Under the pieces are notes generated by a model that was not told the origin of the DNA, ran no database searches, and saw only the letters and a program-made list of their open reading frames with translations. This document shows positions 1 through 9,522 of a stretch of DNA of 64,000 bases, piece after piece (position 1 is the first letter of the stretch; the number at the start of each line of letters is the position of its first letter). Location of the stretch: positions 186,001-250,000 of the forward strand of contig NZ_VFOR01000002.1 of the NCBI RefSeq assembly GCF_006716235.1, written 5' to 3'. Made by a program: the position numbers and the translations under genes. This DNA is from Propioniferax innocua (GTDB lineage: Bacteria; Actinomycetota; Actinomycetes; Propionibacteriales; Propionibacteriaceae).

Positions 1-1055
1 CCACCGGTGGTGTGCGGATCCCAGTCGATGACGTCGATGCGATCCATGCCGTGTGACTCGGTGTTACGGACGATGTTGCGCATCGTCTCGACCGTCGTGA
101 TCGGGTACTGCCCCACCGAGGTCTCACCCGAGAGCATGACGGCATCGGCTCCATCGAGCACCGCATTGGCCACATCCGAGGCCTCGGCGCGCGTCGGCCG
201 CGGAGCATGGATCATCGACTCCAGCATCTGGGTGGCCACGATGACCGGCTTGGCCCAGCGTCGCGCGGCAACGATGATGCGCTTCTGCGCCATCGGCACC
301 TGCTCCAGAGGAAGCTCGACGCCCAGGTCGCCACGCGCGACCATCACCGCGTCGAAACTGTCGACGATCTCACCGATGGCCTCCACAGCCTGAGGCTTCT
401 CGATCTTCGCGATGACCGGAACGGTGCGGTTCTCCTCGCGCATGATCTCGTGCACCGGCTCGACATCCTTGGCACTGCGCACGAAGGACAGGGCGATCAT
501 GTCAACCCCGCTGCGCAACGCCCATCGAAGGTCGTCGCAGTCCTTCTCACTCATCGCGGGGACGCTGACCGCCACCCCCGGGAGATTGATGCCCTTGTGG
601 TCCGAGACCGGCCCCCCGACAGTGACGCGGCACACCACGTCGGTCCGGCTGACCTCCTCGGCGACGAGATGCACGTTTCCGTCATCAATGAGGATGCGGT
701 CCCCCGGCGTCACATCGCCGGTCAATCCCTTGTAGGTCGTGGAACAGCGTTCCTTGTCGCCCTCCACATCCTCGGTGGTGATCGTGAACCGATCGCCGTA
801 TCCGAGCGTGACCTTGCCTTCGGCGAACTTCCCGAGTCGGATCTTGGGTCCCTGCAGATCCGCGAGAACACCCACCGGGCGCCCCACCTTCTCGGCGGCC
901 TGCCGCACCAACTGAAGGCGGCGATCGTGCTCGGCATGATCGCCGTGGCTCATGTTGAGTCGAGCGACGTTCATGCCCGCCTGTACCAGACCGACGATCT
1001 TGTCCAGATCGTTGGTCGCCGGACCAAGAGTGCAAACAATTTTGGCTCTACGCAC
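1..1055 (-). CDS. pyk: Pyruvate kinase (C-terminus outside window)
   Basis: Glycolytic pyruvate kinase, which converts phosphoenolpyruvate and ADP to pyruvate and ATP in the cytosol. The minus-strand frame starts with a GTG and reads [15 protein letters not shown], the classic N-terminus, then ARLNMSHG (about residues 31-38), GPKIRLGKF, the [10 protein letters not shown] segment and the metal-site region [10 protein letters not shown], followed by [28 protein letters not shown]. About 351 codons are present. The last part of the A domain and the C-terminal allosteric domain lie beyond position 1. The nearest upstream ATG (1066-1068) is out of frame, so GTG at 1055 is the best start. A 70-nt gap separates it from the pseudouridine synthase upstream. 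The family is certain; only the start codon is a choice. Confidence 0.96.
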   Translation of the reverse strand, partial: MRRAKIVCTLGPATNDLDKIVGLVQAGMNVARLNMSHGDHAEHDRRLQLVRQAAEKVGRPVGVLADLQGPKIRLGKFAEGKVTLGYGDRFTITTEDVEGDKERCSTTYKGLTGDVTPGDRILIDDGNVHLVAEEVSRTDVVCRVTVGGPVSDHKGINLPGVAVSVPAMSEKDCDDLRWALRSGVDMIALSFVRSAKDVEPVHEIMREENRTVPVIAKIEKPQAVEAIGEIVDSFDAVMVARGDLGVELPLEQVPMAQKRIIVAARRWAKPVIVATQMLESMIHAPRPTRAEASDVANAVLDGADAVMLSGETSVGQYPITTVETMRNIVRNTESHGMDRIDVIDWDPHTTG

Positions 1056-1125
1056 GGTCCCCAAGCATAGTCCTGCACCTTCTCATCATCGATGGGGGCC
1101 TTGTGCCTGCCTTTCGGCCTCGGCC

Positions 1126-2049
1126 TCAGGCGCGTTGCAGAACCTCGAGGGCATGAGCCAGGTCCTCCGGAGGTTCGGAGGTGAAATGCACCTGCTCCCC
1201 ACTGCCGGGATGCTCGAAGCCCAAACCGACCGCATGCAGCCACTGTCGTTCCAGCCCCACACGTTCCGACAGTCTGGGATCCGCCCCATACAACGCGTCA
1301 CCAACACACGGGTGCCCAGTCGCAGCCATATGGACGCGGATCTGGTGCGTGCGCCCGGTCTCGAGATGCACCTCGATGAGAGTGGCGGCCGCCATCGCCT
1401 CAAGCGTGTCGTAGTGGGTGATCGACTCCCGTCCCCCCTCGACGATCGCCATCTTCCATTCCCCACTGTGGTGGCGCCCGATGGGTGCGTCGATGGTCCC
1501 GGAGAACGGGTCGGGATGCCCCTGTACGAGGGCGTGGTACGTCTTTTCGACGGTGCGCTCCCGGAACGCCTGTTTCAGCAATGAGTACGCCCGCTCGCTC
1601 TTGGCCACCACCATGAGCCCCGAGGTTCCCACGTCGAGACGCTGCACGATGCCCTGACGCTCGGCCGCTCCCGACGTGGAGATCGCAAATCCCGCCGCAG
1701 CAAGATGCTCCACGACCGACGGACCTTTCCACCCCAGACTCGGATGGGCCGCAACCCACGCCGGCTTGTCAACGACGATCAAGTCCGCATCATCGTGGAC
1801 GATGCGCAGCCCCTCCACGATCTGAGGGCGCACCCGAACACCCACCGGGTCCTCGGGGATGTCGACCTCCAGCATCTGCCCCGCATCGACCCGATCCGAT
1901 TTCGACACAACGACGCCGTCGAGCCGTACCGAACCATTGGCGACGAGATCGGCCACACGGCTACGGGACAGCCCCGTCATGCGGGCGCACGCCGCATCGA
2001 CGCGGTCACCTTCCAGCCCTCCCGGCACCAGGAACACCCGCTCAGGCAT
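1126..2049 (-). CDS. RluA-family 23S rRNA pseudouridine synthase
   Basis: 307-aa pseudouridine synthase of the RluA/RluD family, predicted to isomerise uridines in 23S rRNA. An S4 RNA-binding domain occupies about residues 15-65 ([19 protein letters not shown]). The catalytic domain follows, with the active-site aspartate D139 in [10 protein letters not shown]. The residue before RLD is Gln rather than the usual His. The [15 protein letters not shown] motif typical of the family comes later. A longer reading frame exists upstream, but the ATG at 2049 overlaps the end of lspA by 8 nt and begins the conserved sequence, so it was chosen. The lspA-rluD pairing is common. Which uridines it modifies cannot be read from sequence. 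Confidence 0.92.
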   Translation of the reverse strand: MPERVFLVPGGLEGDRVDAACARMTGLSRSRVADLVANGSVRLDGVVVSKSDRVDAGQMLEVDIPEDPVGVRVRPQIVEGLRIVHDDADLIVVDKPAWVAAHPSLGWKGPSVVEHLAAAGFAISTSGAAERQGIVQRLDVGTSGLMVVAKSERAYSLLKQAFRERTVEKTYHALVQGHPDPFSGTIDAPIGRHHSGEWKMAIVEGGRESITHYDTLEAMAAATLIEVHLETGRTHQIRVHMAATGHPCVGDALYGADPRLSERVGLERQWLHAVGLGFEHPGSGEQVHFTSEPPEDLAHALEVLQRA

Positions 2050-2695
2050 CCGCGCCTTCACCCCCGGCCTCAGACCTGCCCCTGGGCCCCGATACGCCCT
2101 TGGGGTTCTCCCCGGACACCACCACGTTGTCGGGAAGGCCATCTGGGCCCACGCCGCTCCGGAACCACACGATCACCAGCGCCACGGCTCCGAGAGTGAC
2201 ACAGATATCGGCCACATTGAAGATCGGCCAAGCCGGAAGCCGAAGGAAGTCGATCACATGCCCCACCGCGAACCCCGGTGGACGGAACAACCGGTCGGTG
2301 AGATTGCCCAGGATTCCGGCCGTGATGATGCCCAACGTCAATGCCCAACCGGTGTGCCGCAGCGTCCGTGCCAGCGCCACGACGAAGGCGAGCACCACGA
2401 ACGAGAGCACGGTGAAGATCCACGTGTGGCCAGCACCGAGCGAGAAAGCCGCACCGGGATTGGCGATGAGGTGCAACTGCAGCAGCTCACCGATGAAAGG
2501 GATCGGCGTCCCCCAAGGAAGCGTCGACAGTGCCCACTGCTTGGTTCCCGCATCGATCCCCCACCCGACGAGTGCGGTCACGATCCACAAGGTGAACCCC
2601 CGACGGCCACTGATCCGTCGAGACGACACACCATCATTCCGTCGAGACGACACACCATCATTCCGTCGAGACGACGAGGCCTCCGAAGCAGTCAT
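2042..2695 (-). CDS. lspA: Lipoprotein signal peptidase (signal peptidase II)
   Basis: 217-aa inner-membrane aspartyl peptidase that removes signal peptides from diacylglyceryl-modified prolipoproteins. Four hydrophobic segments are visible after residue 32. The catalytic aspartates are D134 (NLTDR) and D163 (FNVAD), and the conserved NPGAAFS is at 79-85. The start ATG overlaps the stop of the zinc-finger gene as ATGA, indicating translational coupling. The odd part is a charged N-terminal extension of about 30 residues that contains an eight-residue unit (SRRNDGVS) repeated in tandem from identical 24-nt DNA units (2616-2675). Substrates in this window include the lipoproteins at 39250-39960 and OppA. 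Confidence 0.95.
   Translation of the reverse strand: MTASEASSSRRNDGVSSRRNDGVSSRRISGRRGFTLWIVTALVGWGIDAGTKQWALSTLPWGTPIPFIGELLQLHLIANPGAAFSLGAGHTWIFTVLSFVVLAFVVALARTLRHTGWALTLGIITAGILGNLTDRLFRPPGFAVGHVIDFLRLPAWPIFNVADICVTLGAVALVIVWFRSGVGPDGLPDNVVVSGENPKGVSGPRGRSEAGGEGADA
2616..2675. repeat. 24-nt direct tandem repeat inside lspA, 2.5 copies
   Basis: Two identical 24-nt units (2616-2639, 2640-2663) are followed by the first 12 nt of a third (2664-2675). Each full unit encodes eight residues, so gain or loss of a unit keeps the lspA frame. The units are base-identical, with no synonymous drift, which suggests recent slippage. Confidence 0.93.
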
Positions 2696-3102
2696 CGCCT
2701 TTCCTGGCGCTGCTTGCACGCCATGCACAGGATCGCCCGGGGATACACCTGAAGACGGCCCTTGCCGATGGCTTCGCCACACTCCTGGCAGTGCCCGTAT
2801 GTGCCGTCGTCGATCGCGTCGAGAGCCGTACGTGTCTGCTCGATCATCTCCCCAGCGTTGGCGGCCAGCGTCATCTCATGGTCGCGCTCGAAGTTCGCCG
2901 AACCGATGTCGGCGGCATCGCCGCTGGCTCCCTCATCACCGAGGATCCCCTTGAGGGCTTCCTCAGCTCGATGCAGGGCTTCCCGATGCTGTTCGAGCTC
3001 CTCTTCGAGCTCGGCACGCAGCTGGGCGATCTCCTCTGCAGTCCATTGCTCCTCTCCCTCCCGAACCGGAAAGTCAAGCTTGGACGCGGATTGGTTCGCC
3101 AT
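2692..3102 (-). CDS. TraR/DksA-type zinc-finger protein
   Basis: 136-aa cytosolic protein of the DksA/TraR C4 zinc-finger group. A long charged helix or coiled coil spans residues 20-55, and the finger is C105-x2-C108-x17-C126-x2-C129 (HCQECG ... LCMACK). The family binds the RNA polymerase secondary channel or acts as a small regulator; the exact role in actinobacteria is less clear, so promoter targets are unknown. The start at 3102 is supported by a GAGGAG ribosome-binding site about 7 nt upstream. Its stop overlaps the lspA start (ATGA), so it heads a small operon with lspA and the pseudouridine synthase. Confidence 0.88.
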   Translation of the reverse strand: MANQSASKLDFPVREGEEQWTAEEIAQLRAELEEELEQHREALHRAEEALKGILGDEGASGDAADIGSANFERDHEMTLAANAGEMIEQTRTALDAIDDGTYGHCQECGEAIGKGRLQVYPRAILCMACKQRQERR

Positions 3103-3236
3103 GGTGGCTCCTCTCGCATACCCGTCCCGTGACGGGAGACCGCCATGGTAGCGGCATTCGACAACCTTCTCATCAAAAGTCACATCTGGTCGCGGAAACA
3201 CATCTGCCCCAGCGGACCGTGTTCCCGCAGACAAAC

Positions 3237-3263
3237 GGCGGACCGCTCCAAGAGCGGTCCGCC
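3237..3263 (-). terminator. Hairpin terminator after wag31
   Basis: A perfect 12-bp GC-rich stem (GGCGGACCGCTC with its complement) closes a 3-nt loop just downstream of the wag31 stop. On the minus strand it is followed by GTTTGT, a weak U-rich tail. It separates the dcw cluster from the zinc-finger/lspA operon. Confidence 0.85.
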
Positions 3264-3283
3264 GCGTGCGGTGAAACTTCAGA

Positions 3284-4210
3284 TCACGCGTTGGGGTTGG
3301 TGCCCTCCGCCAGCGCATCAAGACGCGGGGTGCCGGGATTCTCATCAGCGCCCTCAGGCTCCAGACCACCCGACTCCAGCGAACGAATCTGATCCTGAAG
3401 ATGCTTGGTGAGGTTCTGGCGATAACGGCCCTCAAAAGCACGGAGTCGCGAGACCGTCGCGTTGAGCTGATCGCGGTCGCCCTCAAGCTTGCTCATGGCC
3501 TCACGACGCTTCTCGGCCAGCTCACGATCGAGATCGCCGGCACGAGTCTGGGCCTGGGAGGTGATGCGCTCGGCATTGGCGCGGGCATCCTGCTCAACGC
3601 GTGCCGCGCGACCCTTGGCCTCATCGGTGATCTGCTGTGCCTGCTGCTTGGCGTTCTCGATGGTCGTACTCGCCTCGGCGTCAGCCTCTTCGGCGATCTT
3701 GTTGGCGTCCTCGACCGCACGCTGCACCCAGGCACCGGCCTCGGCTGCGGTGGTGACCACGACGCGGCCCTTCTCATCGGTGACCGGAGCGTTGGTGCCG
3801 ACCGCGGCAGCCGGTGCGGCTGCTGCGGGGGCCTGCTGACCGGCGCGGCTGGCGTCCTCACGGGCCTTCTGCGCGTCCTGCTTCGCCTTCGCGGCTTCAT
3901 CCCTGGCCGCCTTCAGATCAGCGGCGTGCGCTTCCTTGAGCTCAGCGATCTTCTTCTCGTACTCAGCCTCGACCTGCTTGCGGATCTCGCCCTCGGCGGC
4001 CTGCGGAGCCGCCGTGGACTGCTCATCCTGCTCGAGCTGCGACTCCTTCATCGCCTCGAGCTGGGAACGCATCATCTCGTTCTCTTCGACGATCTGACCG
4101 AAGGAGGCCTCGACCTTGTCGACGAACAGGTCGACCTCGGTCGTGTCGTACCCCTGCCTTCGGGCCACGTGGAACTTGGTGTTGCGGACTTCTTCCAAAG
4201 TCAGGGACAT
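3284..4210 (-). CDS. wag31: DivIVA-family polar growth protein Wag31
   Basis: 308-aa DivIVA homologue that assembles at cell poles and septa and directs polar peptidoglycan synthesis in actinobacteria. The N-terminal DivIVA domain (residues 1-60) contains the membrane-curvature segment LTLEEVRNTKFHVARRQGYD and the start of a coiled coil. An Ala/Pro-rich low-complexity linker follows at roughly 125-150, then a second long Ala/Glu/Lys coiled coil typical of Wag31. The ATG has a GAGGTGA ribosome-binding site. It is the last gene of the dcw cluster, has its own putative promoter 100-130 nt upstream, and is followed by a strong hairpin, so separate expression is likely. Confidence 0.95.
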   Translation of the reverse strand: MSLTLEEVRNTKFHVARRQGYDTTEVDLFVDKVEASFGQIVEENEMMRSQLEAMKESQLEQDEQSTAAPQAAEGEIRKQVEAEYEKKIAELKEAHAADLKAARDEAAKAKQDAQKAREDASRAGQQAPAAAAPAAAVGTNAPVTDEKGRVVVTTAAEAGAWVQRAVEDANKIAEEADAEASTTIENAKQQAQQITDEAKGRAARVEQDARANAERITSQAQTRAGDLDRELAEKRREAMSKLEGDRDQLNATVSRLRAFEGRYRQNLTKHLQDQIRSLESGGLEPEGADENPGTPRLDALAEGTNPNA

Positions 4211-4311
4211 CGTTCACCTCACGTCGAGAATTGGGTGGTGGGCCACCTCAAGTGTCACTCACATGGTGTCGCCGCACCTCGATGGGACAAGCCAGCCACC
4301 ACTGAAGACTT

Positions 4312-4339
4312 ACCGTACCAGCGGCTTTCGGTCTCGCAA
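4312..4339 (-). promoter_or_regulatory. Putative promoter for wag31
   Basis: On the minus strand a TTGCGA -35-like hexamer (4339-4334) and a TACGGT -10-like hexamer (4317-4312) are separated by 16 nt, in the only sizeable gap (155 nt) between yggT and wag31. This is a motif match only. Confidence 0.35.
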
Positions 4340-4365
4340 GCCGAAGGCAACCATCAGGGCACTGC

Positions 4366-4659
4366 TCAGAAGATCATGGCGTTGACCTGCAGCAGGATCA
4401 ACACCAGGAACCACACAACCATGAAGCCGAGGTCGAGAGCTGCATTCCCGATCCGCACCGGCGGGATGATCCTGCCGAAGAAATTCAATGGCGGATCGGT
4501 GAGCGTGTAAATGGTCTCGGCGATCACGAGCATGATGCCCCGCGGACGCCACGACGGCGCGAACATCGGCACCCAGCTCAGAACCATGCGGGCGAACAAC
4601 ACGCACAGATACAGCGTCAGCACCGTGTTGATGATCTGTCCGAGCAACGACACGTGCAC
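4366..4659 (-). CDS. YggT-family membrane protein
   Basis: 97-aa protein with two hydrophobic spans (about residues 5-27 and 72-95) flanking the conserved stretch DPPLNFFGRIIPPVRIG, which identifies the YggT family. In Gram-positive bacteria this gene lies between sepF and divIVA, as here (12 nt after sepF), and is linked to division or envelope functions without a defined biochemical role. The family placement is secure; the function is inferred from position. Confidence 0.9.
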   Translation of the reverse strand: MHVSLLGQIINTVLTLYLCVLFARMVLSWVPMFAPSWRPRGIMLVIAETIYTLTDPPLNFFGRIIPPVRIGNAALDLGFMVVWFLVLILLQVNAMIF

Positions 4660-4671
4660 TCCCTCTGAGGC

Positions 4672-5253
4672 TCAGCTCTGGTTGTAGAACCCGCCCGCGA
4701 TCCGTTCCTTGTCTTCGGCCGTCACCGTGACATTCTTCGGTGACAGCAGGAACACCTTGTTGGTGACGCGTTCAATCCTGCCATGGAGACCAAAGATGAG
4801 CCCCGCGGCGAAATCGACCAGACGCTTGGCGTCTGTGTCCTCCATCTCCGAGAGATTCATGATCACCGGCACGCCATCGCGGAAATGTTCACCGATGGTG
4901 CGTGCTTCGTTATAGGTACGGGGGCACACGGTGATGATGCGGGAAAGGTCAGCCACACTCGGCTCCGGTTCAGGATCACGCGTGGACTCGGTTCGTGCCA
5001 CCCCGCCTCGAGCCGAGGTCTCCCCCGGGCGTCGCGTGGCGGGACGATCGCCACGTCGCCGGTCGATCTCATGAACCTCGGCGGAATCCTCGGCACCGAC
5101 ACCTTCGGTCAATTCGACATCTTCGGTGTACTCATCCTCGAGCTCATCGTCATGGCGACCATCACGGCGACGACGATCGTCCTCGTCGTAGTCGTCATAG
5201 CGATCATCGGCGACGAGGCCGAGCCACGCCGCTGCGTTCTTGAGACTGCCCAT
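4672..5253 (-). CDS. sepF: Cell division protein SepF
   Basis: 193-aa FtsZ-membrane tether. An N-terminal amphipathic stretch ([14 protein letters not shown]) is the likely membrane anchor. A long acidic/arginine-rich disordered linker follows (residues 16-90), then the C-terminal SepF domain (about 95-185) with [23 protein letters not shown]-type core sequence and [10 protein letters not shown]. Actinobacteria lack FtsA, and SepF takes over anchoring of the Z-ring by binding the FtsZ C-terminal tail, which is intact here ([10 protein letters not shown]). It sits between pgeF and yggT in the expected order. Confidence 0.95.
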   Translation of the reverse strand: MGSLKNAAAWLGLVADDRYDDYDEDDRRRRDGRHDDELEDEYTEDVELTEGVGAEDSAEVHEIDRRRGDRPATRRPGETSARGGVARTESTRDPEPEPSVADLSRIITVCPRTYNEARTIGEHFRDGVPVIMNLSEMEDTDAKRLVDFAAGLIFGLHGRIERVTNKVFLLSPKNVTVTAEDKERIAGGFYNQS

Positions 5254-5287
5254 CGGTGCCTCCTATTTCGTGCACGTCATGACGACG

Positions 5288-6052
5288 TTATCCGAGGCCC
5301 ACCTTACGGGACTCACCGACACGCCCGGTACAGAACACGATGCCCGCCTGTCGCCCGGCCGCCGCATCGACGCGATGGCTGAAGAAGCGTTCCGGGTCAG
5401 TGCGCGTACACCGATCGTGCCGCTCCACATGTACCCCCATCTCGGTCAGCTGGGCGTCTGCACCTGCGCCCAGATCAATCGCCGGCGTCCCCCACGTGGT
5501 CGTCGCCCTCGTGGCGGGAAGGATTTCGGCGGCCGCGTCACGCATGGGCTCGGGAACCTCATAACAGTCCCCGCAGATATGCGGACCGATCCAGGCCCGC
5601 AGCGGTGCCGGGCTCAACCCACGCATCGTCTCGACCGTGGCCTCCAAGACCCCGGCCAGCAGACCGACACGGCCGGCATGAGCCGCTCCGACGACTGATC
5701 CGTCCTCGGACGCGAACAGTACCGGGACACAGTCGGCCACTCTGATCAACAGGCCCACATCGGGTTCGGTGGTCACCAAGGCGTCGGCCTCCACCTCGGG
5801 GCACTGCTGCCCATCGACGGCATCGTGGACGACATGGACGTTGGTGGTGTGCATCTGGTCGACGCGGATCAGAGCACGAAGGCCCAACTCCCGTCGAACG
5901 ATCTCGAGATTGTCGTGAACCGCGGGGTCCACTCCCACGCGACCAAGGTTCAACGAGCTCCACGACCCCTGGGATCGTCCACCGAGGCGGTCGGTGAAGG
6001 CCAGCCCGACTCCCGGAACCGTGTCTCCCGGATCGAGCCTCAACGCGAACAC
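5288..6052 (-). CDS. pgeF: Peptidoglycan editing factor / YfiH-type polyphenol oxidase
   Basis: 254-aa member of the multicopper-oxidase-fold YfiH family (PgeF), a cytosolic purine nucleoside phosphorylase-like and peptidoglycan-precursor editing enzyme. Metal and active-site elements are visible: VDQMHTTNVHVV, RVADCVPVLF (Cys) and AAHAGRVGLLAGV (His). WIGPHICGDCYEVP follows, then SHR near the end. The GTG start at 6052 comes 4 nt after the ftsZ stop, the tight ftsZ-pgeF spacing seen in actinobacteria. It likely works on mis-incorporated precursors made by MurC in the same cluster, which is inferred from family knowledge. Confidence 0.9.
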   Translation of the reverse strand: MFALRLDPGDTVPGVGLAFTDRLGGRSQGSWSSLNLGRVGVDPAVHDNLEIVRRELGLRALIRVDQMHTTNVHVVHDAVDGQQCPEVEADALVTTEPDVGLLIRVADCVPVLFASEDGSVVGAAHAGRVGLLAGVLEATVETMRGLSPAPLRAWIGPHICGDCYEVPEPMRDAAAEILPATRATTTWGTPAIDLGAGADAQLTEMGVHVERHDRCTRTDPERFFSHRVDAAAGRQAGIVFCTGRVGESRKVGLG

Positions 6053-6056
6053 GGCG

Positions 6057-7289
6057 TCACTTCAGGAAGTCGGGAACGTCCAGGTCGTCGCCATCATCGG
6101 GCTTGGGGGCGGCCGGACGCTGCTGCGTCGGGGCCTGCCACGTGGAACGCTCAGTCGGCTTGTCACCGCCGTCGGAAGCGCCACCACCGGTGTTCGGCCG
6201 CGTCGGAGCAGTGCTCACCGACGTGGGCTCCTCCTTCTGGGCCGACGGCTGGGCTGGACGCTGCTGCTCGATGATCGGGCGCTCGGAGATGGCCGTGCGC
6301 TCGTTCTCGTGACGAGAGACGCCCTGCTGACGCTTCTGGGAACCATCGGCGAATCCAGCGGCGATCACGGTGATCCGCAGCTCGTCTCCCAGCGCATCGT
6401 CGATCACGGTGCCGAAGATGATCTGGGCATCGTCCGAAGCCGCCGACTGGATCAGGCTCGCCGCGGTGGACACCTCGAACAACCCCATGTCGGAGCCACC
6501 GGAGATGGCCATCAAGACGCCCTGAGCGCCATCGATGCTGGCTTCCAGCAGTGGCGAGGAGACCGCCATCTCTGCAGCGGCCTTCGCCCGGTCCTCTCCC
6601 CTGGCCGAGCCGATGCCCATGAGGGCCGAGCCCGCATTCGACATGACGGCCTTGACGTCGGCGAAGTCGAGGTTGATCAGTCCCGGAGTGGTGATGAGGT
6701 CGGTGATGCCCGAGACACCCTGCATCAAAACGGTGTCGGCCTGGCGAAAGGCGTCGAGGATGCTGACCTGCGCATCGCTCATCTCCAGCAGCTTTTCGTT
6801 GGGGATGACGATGAGGGTGTCGACCTCCTCGCGGAGCTTCTCGATGCCCTCATCGGCCACGCGCGAACGCTTGGCCCCCTCGAACATGAACGGACGAGTC
6901 ACGACGCCGATCGTCAAGGCTCCCATGGAGCGCGCTGTCCGTGCCACGACGGGCGCAGCGCCGGTACCGGTGCCACCGCCCTCACCTGCGGTCACGAACA
7001 CCATGTCGGCACCCTTGAGCACGTCCTCGATGTCTTCGGCATGGTCCTCGGCCGCCTGCCGACCCTTGTCCGGGTCGGCGCCGGCACCCAGACCACGGGT
7101 GAGATCACGCCCGATGTCGAGCTTCACATCCGCATCGGAGATCAGCAACGCTTGGGAGTCGGTGTTCAGTGCGATGAACTCAACGCCCCGCAGACCGGCC
7201 TCGATCATGCGGTTGACAGCGTTGACGCCACCACCACCAACGCCAACGACCTTGATGACGGCGAGGTAGTTCTGGGAAGGATTGACCAC
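6057..7289 (-). CDS. ftsZ: Cell division tubulin homologue FtsZ
   Basis: 410-aa GTPase that forms the Z-ring. The GTG start gives [21 protein letters not shown], the usual actinobacterial beginning; the 39 upstream codons in the open frame do not resemble FtsZ. The GTP-binding tubulin signature GGGTGTG is at 104-110. NLDFADVK is the T7 loop that completes the active site of the next subunit. A variable Pro/Gln/Thr-rich linker (about 315-395) leads to the conserved C-terminal tail [10 protein letters not shown], which binds SepF and FtsW. An AGGAGAAAGAGG stretch precedes the start. It lies 138 nt after ftsQ, a gap that could hold the usual ftsZ promoters. Confidence 0.97.
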   Translation of the reverse strand: MVNPSQNYLAVIKVVGVGGGGVNAVNRMIEAGLRGVEFIALNTDSQALLISDADVKLDIGRDLTRGLGAGADPDKGRQAAEDHAEDIEDVLKGADMVFVTAGEGGGTGTGAAPVVARTARSMGALTIGVVTRPFMFEGAKRSRVADEGIEKLREEVDTLIVIPNEKLLEMSDAQVSILDAFRQADTVLMQGVSGITDLITTPGLINLDFADVKAVMSNAGSALMGIGSARGEDRAKAAAEMAVSSPLLEASIDGAQGVLMAISGGSDMGLFEVSTAASLIQSAASDDAQIIFGTVIDDALGDELRITVIAAGFADGSQKRQQGVSRHENERTAISERPIIEQQRPAQPSAQKEEPTSVSTAPTRPNTGGGASDGGDKPTERSTWQAPTQQRPAAPKPDDGDDLDVPDFLK

Positions 7290-7427
7290 GGGGGTTGCCT
7301 CTTTCTCCTGCTTCGGCGGCGAGTGCCGTTCCTGGCTGCCCGTCAGGCTATTGAAGCGCTTCGGCCAATCGCAACCAAAACGGCCAACCCGGCGGGTGTC
7401 TCTCAAGTGGTACTTGAGGGTATGCGG

Positions 7428-8084
7428 TCAGCGGGTCGAAGGGTTTTCCGGTGCCGTGACGTCGATGAAACGGGCTTCTGTGGCTCCCAGCAGAGCCCTG
7501 GCGACCTTCATCTTCAACGCCACGTCCTCACCCGAACCGACGACCACGCGGCGGTCTTCCGGGAGGAACAACGTGATGCTGTCGGGGCTGTGCGCCTCCA
7601 CCCGATCCACACGAAGATCCCCGGTCTCGCGGAGCACTGCGGCGATGCCCCGCAAGGTCTCCGGGTCGGCCGGCGCGGTGGCCGTGACCAGACCAGCGGT
7701 TTCCCGAGCTTCTGCGAAAGTGAAGCCCTCGGCGTCGACGAGGGTCGGAGCCGGATGCGTGTCGAGCACGAATGCCGGCTCCCGTTCCACGACCTGGATC
7801 GTCACCACATCGGGGAGACCACGGCTGACATGCGCCTCCGCAACGGGCGGAAGAGCTGCAACCCGCTCGGCGATCTCACGCTCGGACACCTGCGCCAAAG
7901 GCCTCCCCATCGGAGCATCGGCGACGTCGACGACCTGCTCGACGGCGAGAATCCCAGCTCCCTCGACCCGCACTTCTCGCAGCGCGAACAACGGGCTGAA
8001 GCCCATCACGCCGATGAGGAGCAACAAGACGACGAAGCCCACTCCGATCACAGTGCGGCGGCTCCTGCGTTCAGGCCCGGCCAT
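7428..8084 (-). CDS. ftsQ: Division septum protein FtsQ/DivIB
   Basis: 218-aa bitopic divisome protein. A basic cytosolic N-terminus (AGPERRSRR) leads to one membrane span (about residues 13-34), then the POTRA domain starting at LFALREVRVEGAGILAVEQV, and the beta domain with VVTIQVVEREPAFVLD and a VDAEGFTF motif. It links FtsL/FtsB and FtsI/FtsW to the Z-ring machinery. The ATG at 8084 overlaps the 3' end of murC by 14 nt; the longer open frame upstream is inside murC. Position between murC and ftsZ is canonical. Confidence 0.93.
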   Translation of the reverse strand: MAGPERRSRRTVIGVGFVVLLLLIGVMGFSPLFALREVRVEGAGILAVEQVVDVADAPMGRPLAQVSEREIAERVAALPPVAEAHVSRGLPDVVTIQVVEREPAFVLDTHPAPTLVDAEGFTFAEARETAGLVTATAPADPETLRGIAAVLRETGDLRVDRVEAHSPDSITLFLPEDRRVVVGSGEDVALKMKVARALLGATEARFIDVTAPENPSTR

Positions 8085-9522
8085 GGGACTCCCGAGTTCT
8101 CCGCAGCCCCTCCACGATCCGTGGCGCCATCTGCGTGATGTCACCGGCCCCGAGCGTCAACACCACATCACCGGGGCCGACCATCTCCGTGACGCTCGCC
8201 ACGATTTCGTCATACGGCACCCACCGCGCCACACCACCGGCGCGACGACAGGAATCGACGAGCAGCGAGGCGTCCACCTCGGGGATCGGCTCCTCACGTG
8301 CGGCGAAGACATCGGTGACGAGGCACTCATCGGCCAGTGCGAGGGCCTCACCGAACTCTTCGGCGAAGTCTCGCGTCCGCGAATACAAGTGCGGCTGGAA
8401 GCAGGCCACGACCCGACCATCGCCCACGCCGACACGTGCCGCATGCAGAGTCACATCGAGTTCGGTCGGGTGATGGGCGTAGTCGTCGAACACCCGAACC
8501 CCACCTATCTCCCCATGTGGGGTGAAGCGTCGCGCGGTGCCACGGAATCCCCCAAGGGCCTCGGCCACACGCGTCGCGTCGGCCCCATGGGTGACCGCTG
8601 TCACCAGAGCGACTGCCGCATTGTGGAGATTGTGCAGACCCGGCACCTGGAGAGCCAGCCGGATCGGACCGGCCGGGCCGTGCAGCGTCGCCCGTGAACC
8701 AAACCCCTCCAGGCACTCATCCTCGAGCCACCAATCCCCACCGGGGCCGACTGTGACGATCCGCGTCGACGATTCTTTCTGCTCCACCACGGTGGCAGCG
8801 ATGCGCGCGGCCCCGGCGTCAGCGATGTTGATGACCACGCAGGAGGCCTTCTCGGCGAACTCGACGAACCCCTCGGCATACGCCTCCGGCGTCTTCCAGT
8901 TGTCGAGATGGTCGGCCTCCACGTTGGTGATGACACGCAACTCCGCCGGGTACTGCAGGAACGAGCCGTCCGACTCATCGGCCTCCACAACGAACGGACC
9001 GGTCCCGTCCGCGGCGGCCTCCCCCGTCGTCGCCAGGGGCGCACCGACGACGAAGCCGGGATCCATGCCGAGCGACCAGAAGATGTGGGCGAGCATGCCC
9101 GAGGTGGTCGTCTTTCCATGTGTGCCGCCCACCGCGATACCGACCCGCCGCTCGGCACCGGCAGCGGGTTCCATCAACGCTCCCAGAGCGGCACTGCGAT
9201 GCCAGATCCGCAACCCGCGTTCGCGGGCAGCCACGACCTCGGGATTGTCTGCCGCGATGGCGGAGGAGACCACGACGGTCTCGGCGTCGCCGACCTGTTC
9301 GGCGGCATGCCCCACGAAGGTCGTGACGCCGCGGTCACGCAATCGGGCCAGATTCGCCGAGTCGGAACGGTCCGACCCGCTGACCCGGACGCCGCGTCCG
9401 GCGTACAACTCGGCCAGGGGCGCCATTCCCGCACCACCGGCCGCGATGAAGTGCACCGGCCCCAGGTCGGACACCGGAACCAAGGGCACCGGGGGCACCA
9501 GGGCGCCGAAGATCGAACTCAC
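8071..9522 (-). CDS. murC: UDP-N-acetylmuramate--L-alanine ligase
   Basis: 483-aa ATP-dependent ligase adding L-alanine to UDP-MurNAc, the first amino acid of the peptidoglycan stem. The N-terminal UDP-binding motif is GPVHFIAAGGAGMAPLA. The ATP P-loop GTHGKTTT is at 133-140, VVEADESDGSFL is the catalytic/Mg segment, and DDYAHHPTE is the C-terminal Mur ligase signature. The start is a GTG within a 4-nt GTGA overlap with the murG stop, implying coupled translation. An N-terminal Pro/Val-rich stretch of 20 residues precedes the core. Confidence 0.97.
   Translation of the reverse strand: MSSIFGALVPPVPLVPVSDLGPVHFIAAGGAGMAPLAELYAGRGVRVSGSDRSDSANLARLRDRGVTTFVGHAAEQVGDAETVVVSSAIAADNPEVVAARERGLRIWHRSAALGALMEPAAGAERRVGIAVGGTHGKTTTSGMLAHIFWSLGMDPGFVVGAPLATTGEAAADGTGPFVVEADESDGSFLQYPAELRVITNVEADHLDNWKTPEAYAEGFVEFAEKASCVVINIADAGAARIAATVVEQKESSTRIVTVGPGGDWWLEDECLEGFGSRATLHGPAGPIRLALQVPGLHNLHNAAVALVTAVTHGADATRVAEALGGFRGTARRFTPHGEIGGVRVFDDYAHHPTELDVTLHAARVGVGDGRVVACFQPHLYSRTRDFAEEFGEALALADECLVTDVFAAREEPIPEVDASLLVDSCRRAGGVARWVPYDEIVASVTEMVGPGDVVLTLGAGDITQMAPRIVEGLRRTRESHGRA

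Noticed and set aside
2616-2675. CRISPR-like or operator repeat
   Set aside because: Units are contiguous, in frame and encode a repeated peptide within lspA.
5994-8138. 714-codon plus-strand frame opposite ftsZ and ftsQ
   Set aside because: Antisense to canonical division genes, no recognisable domain.
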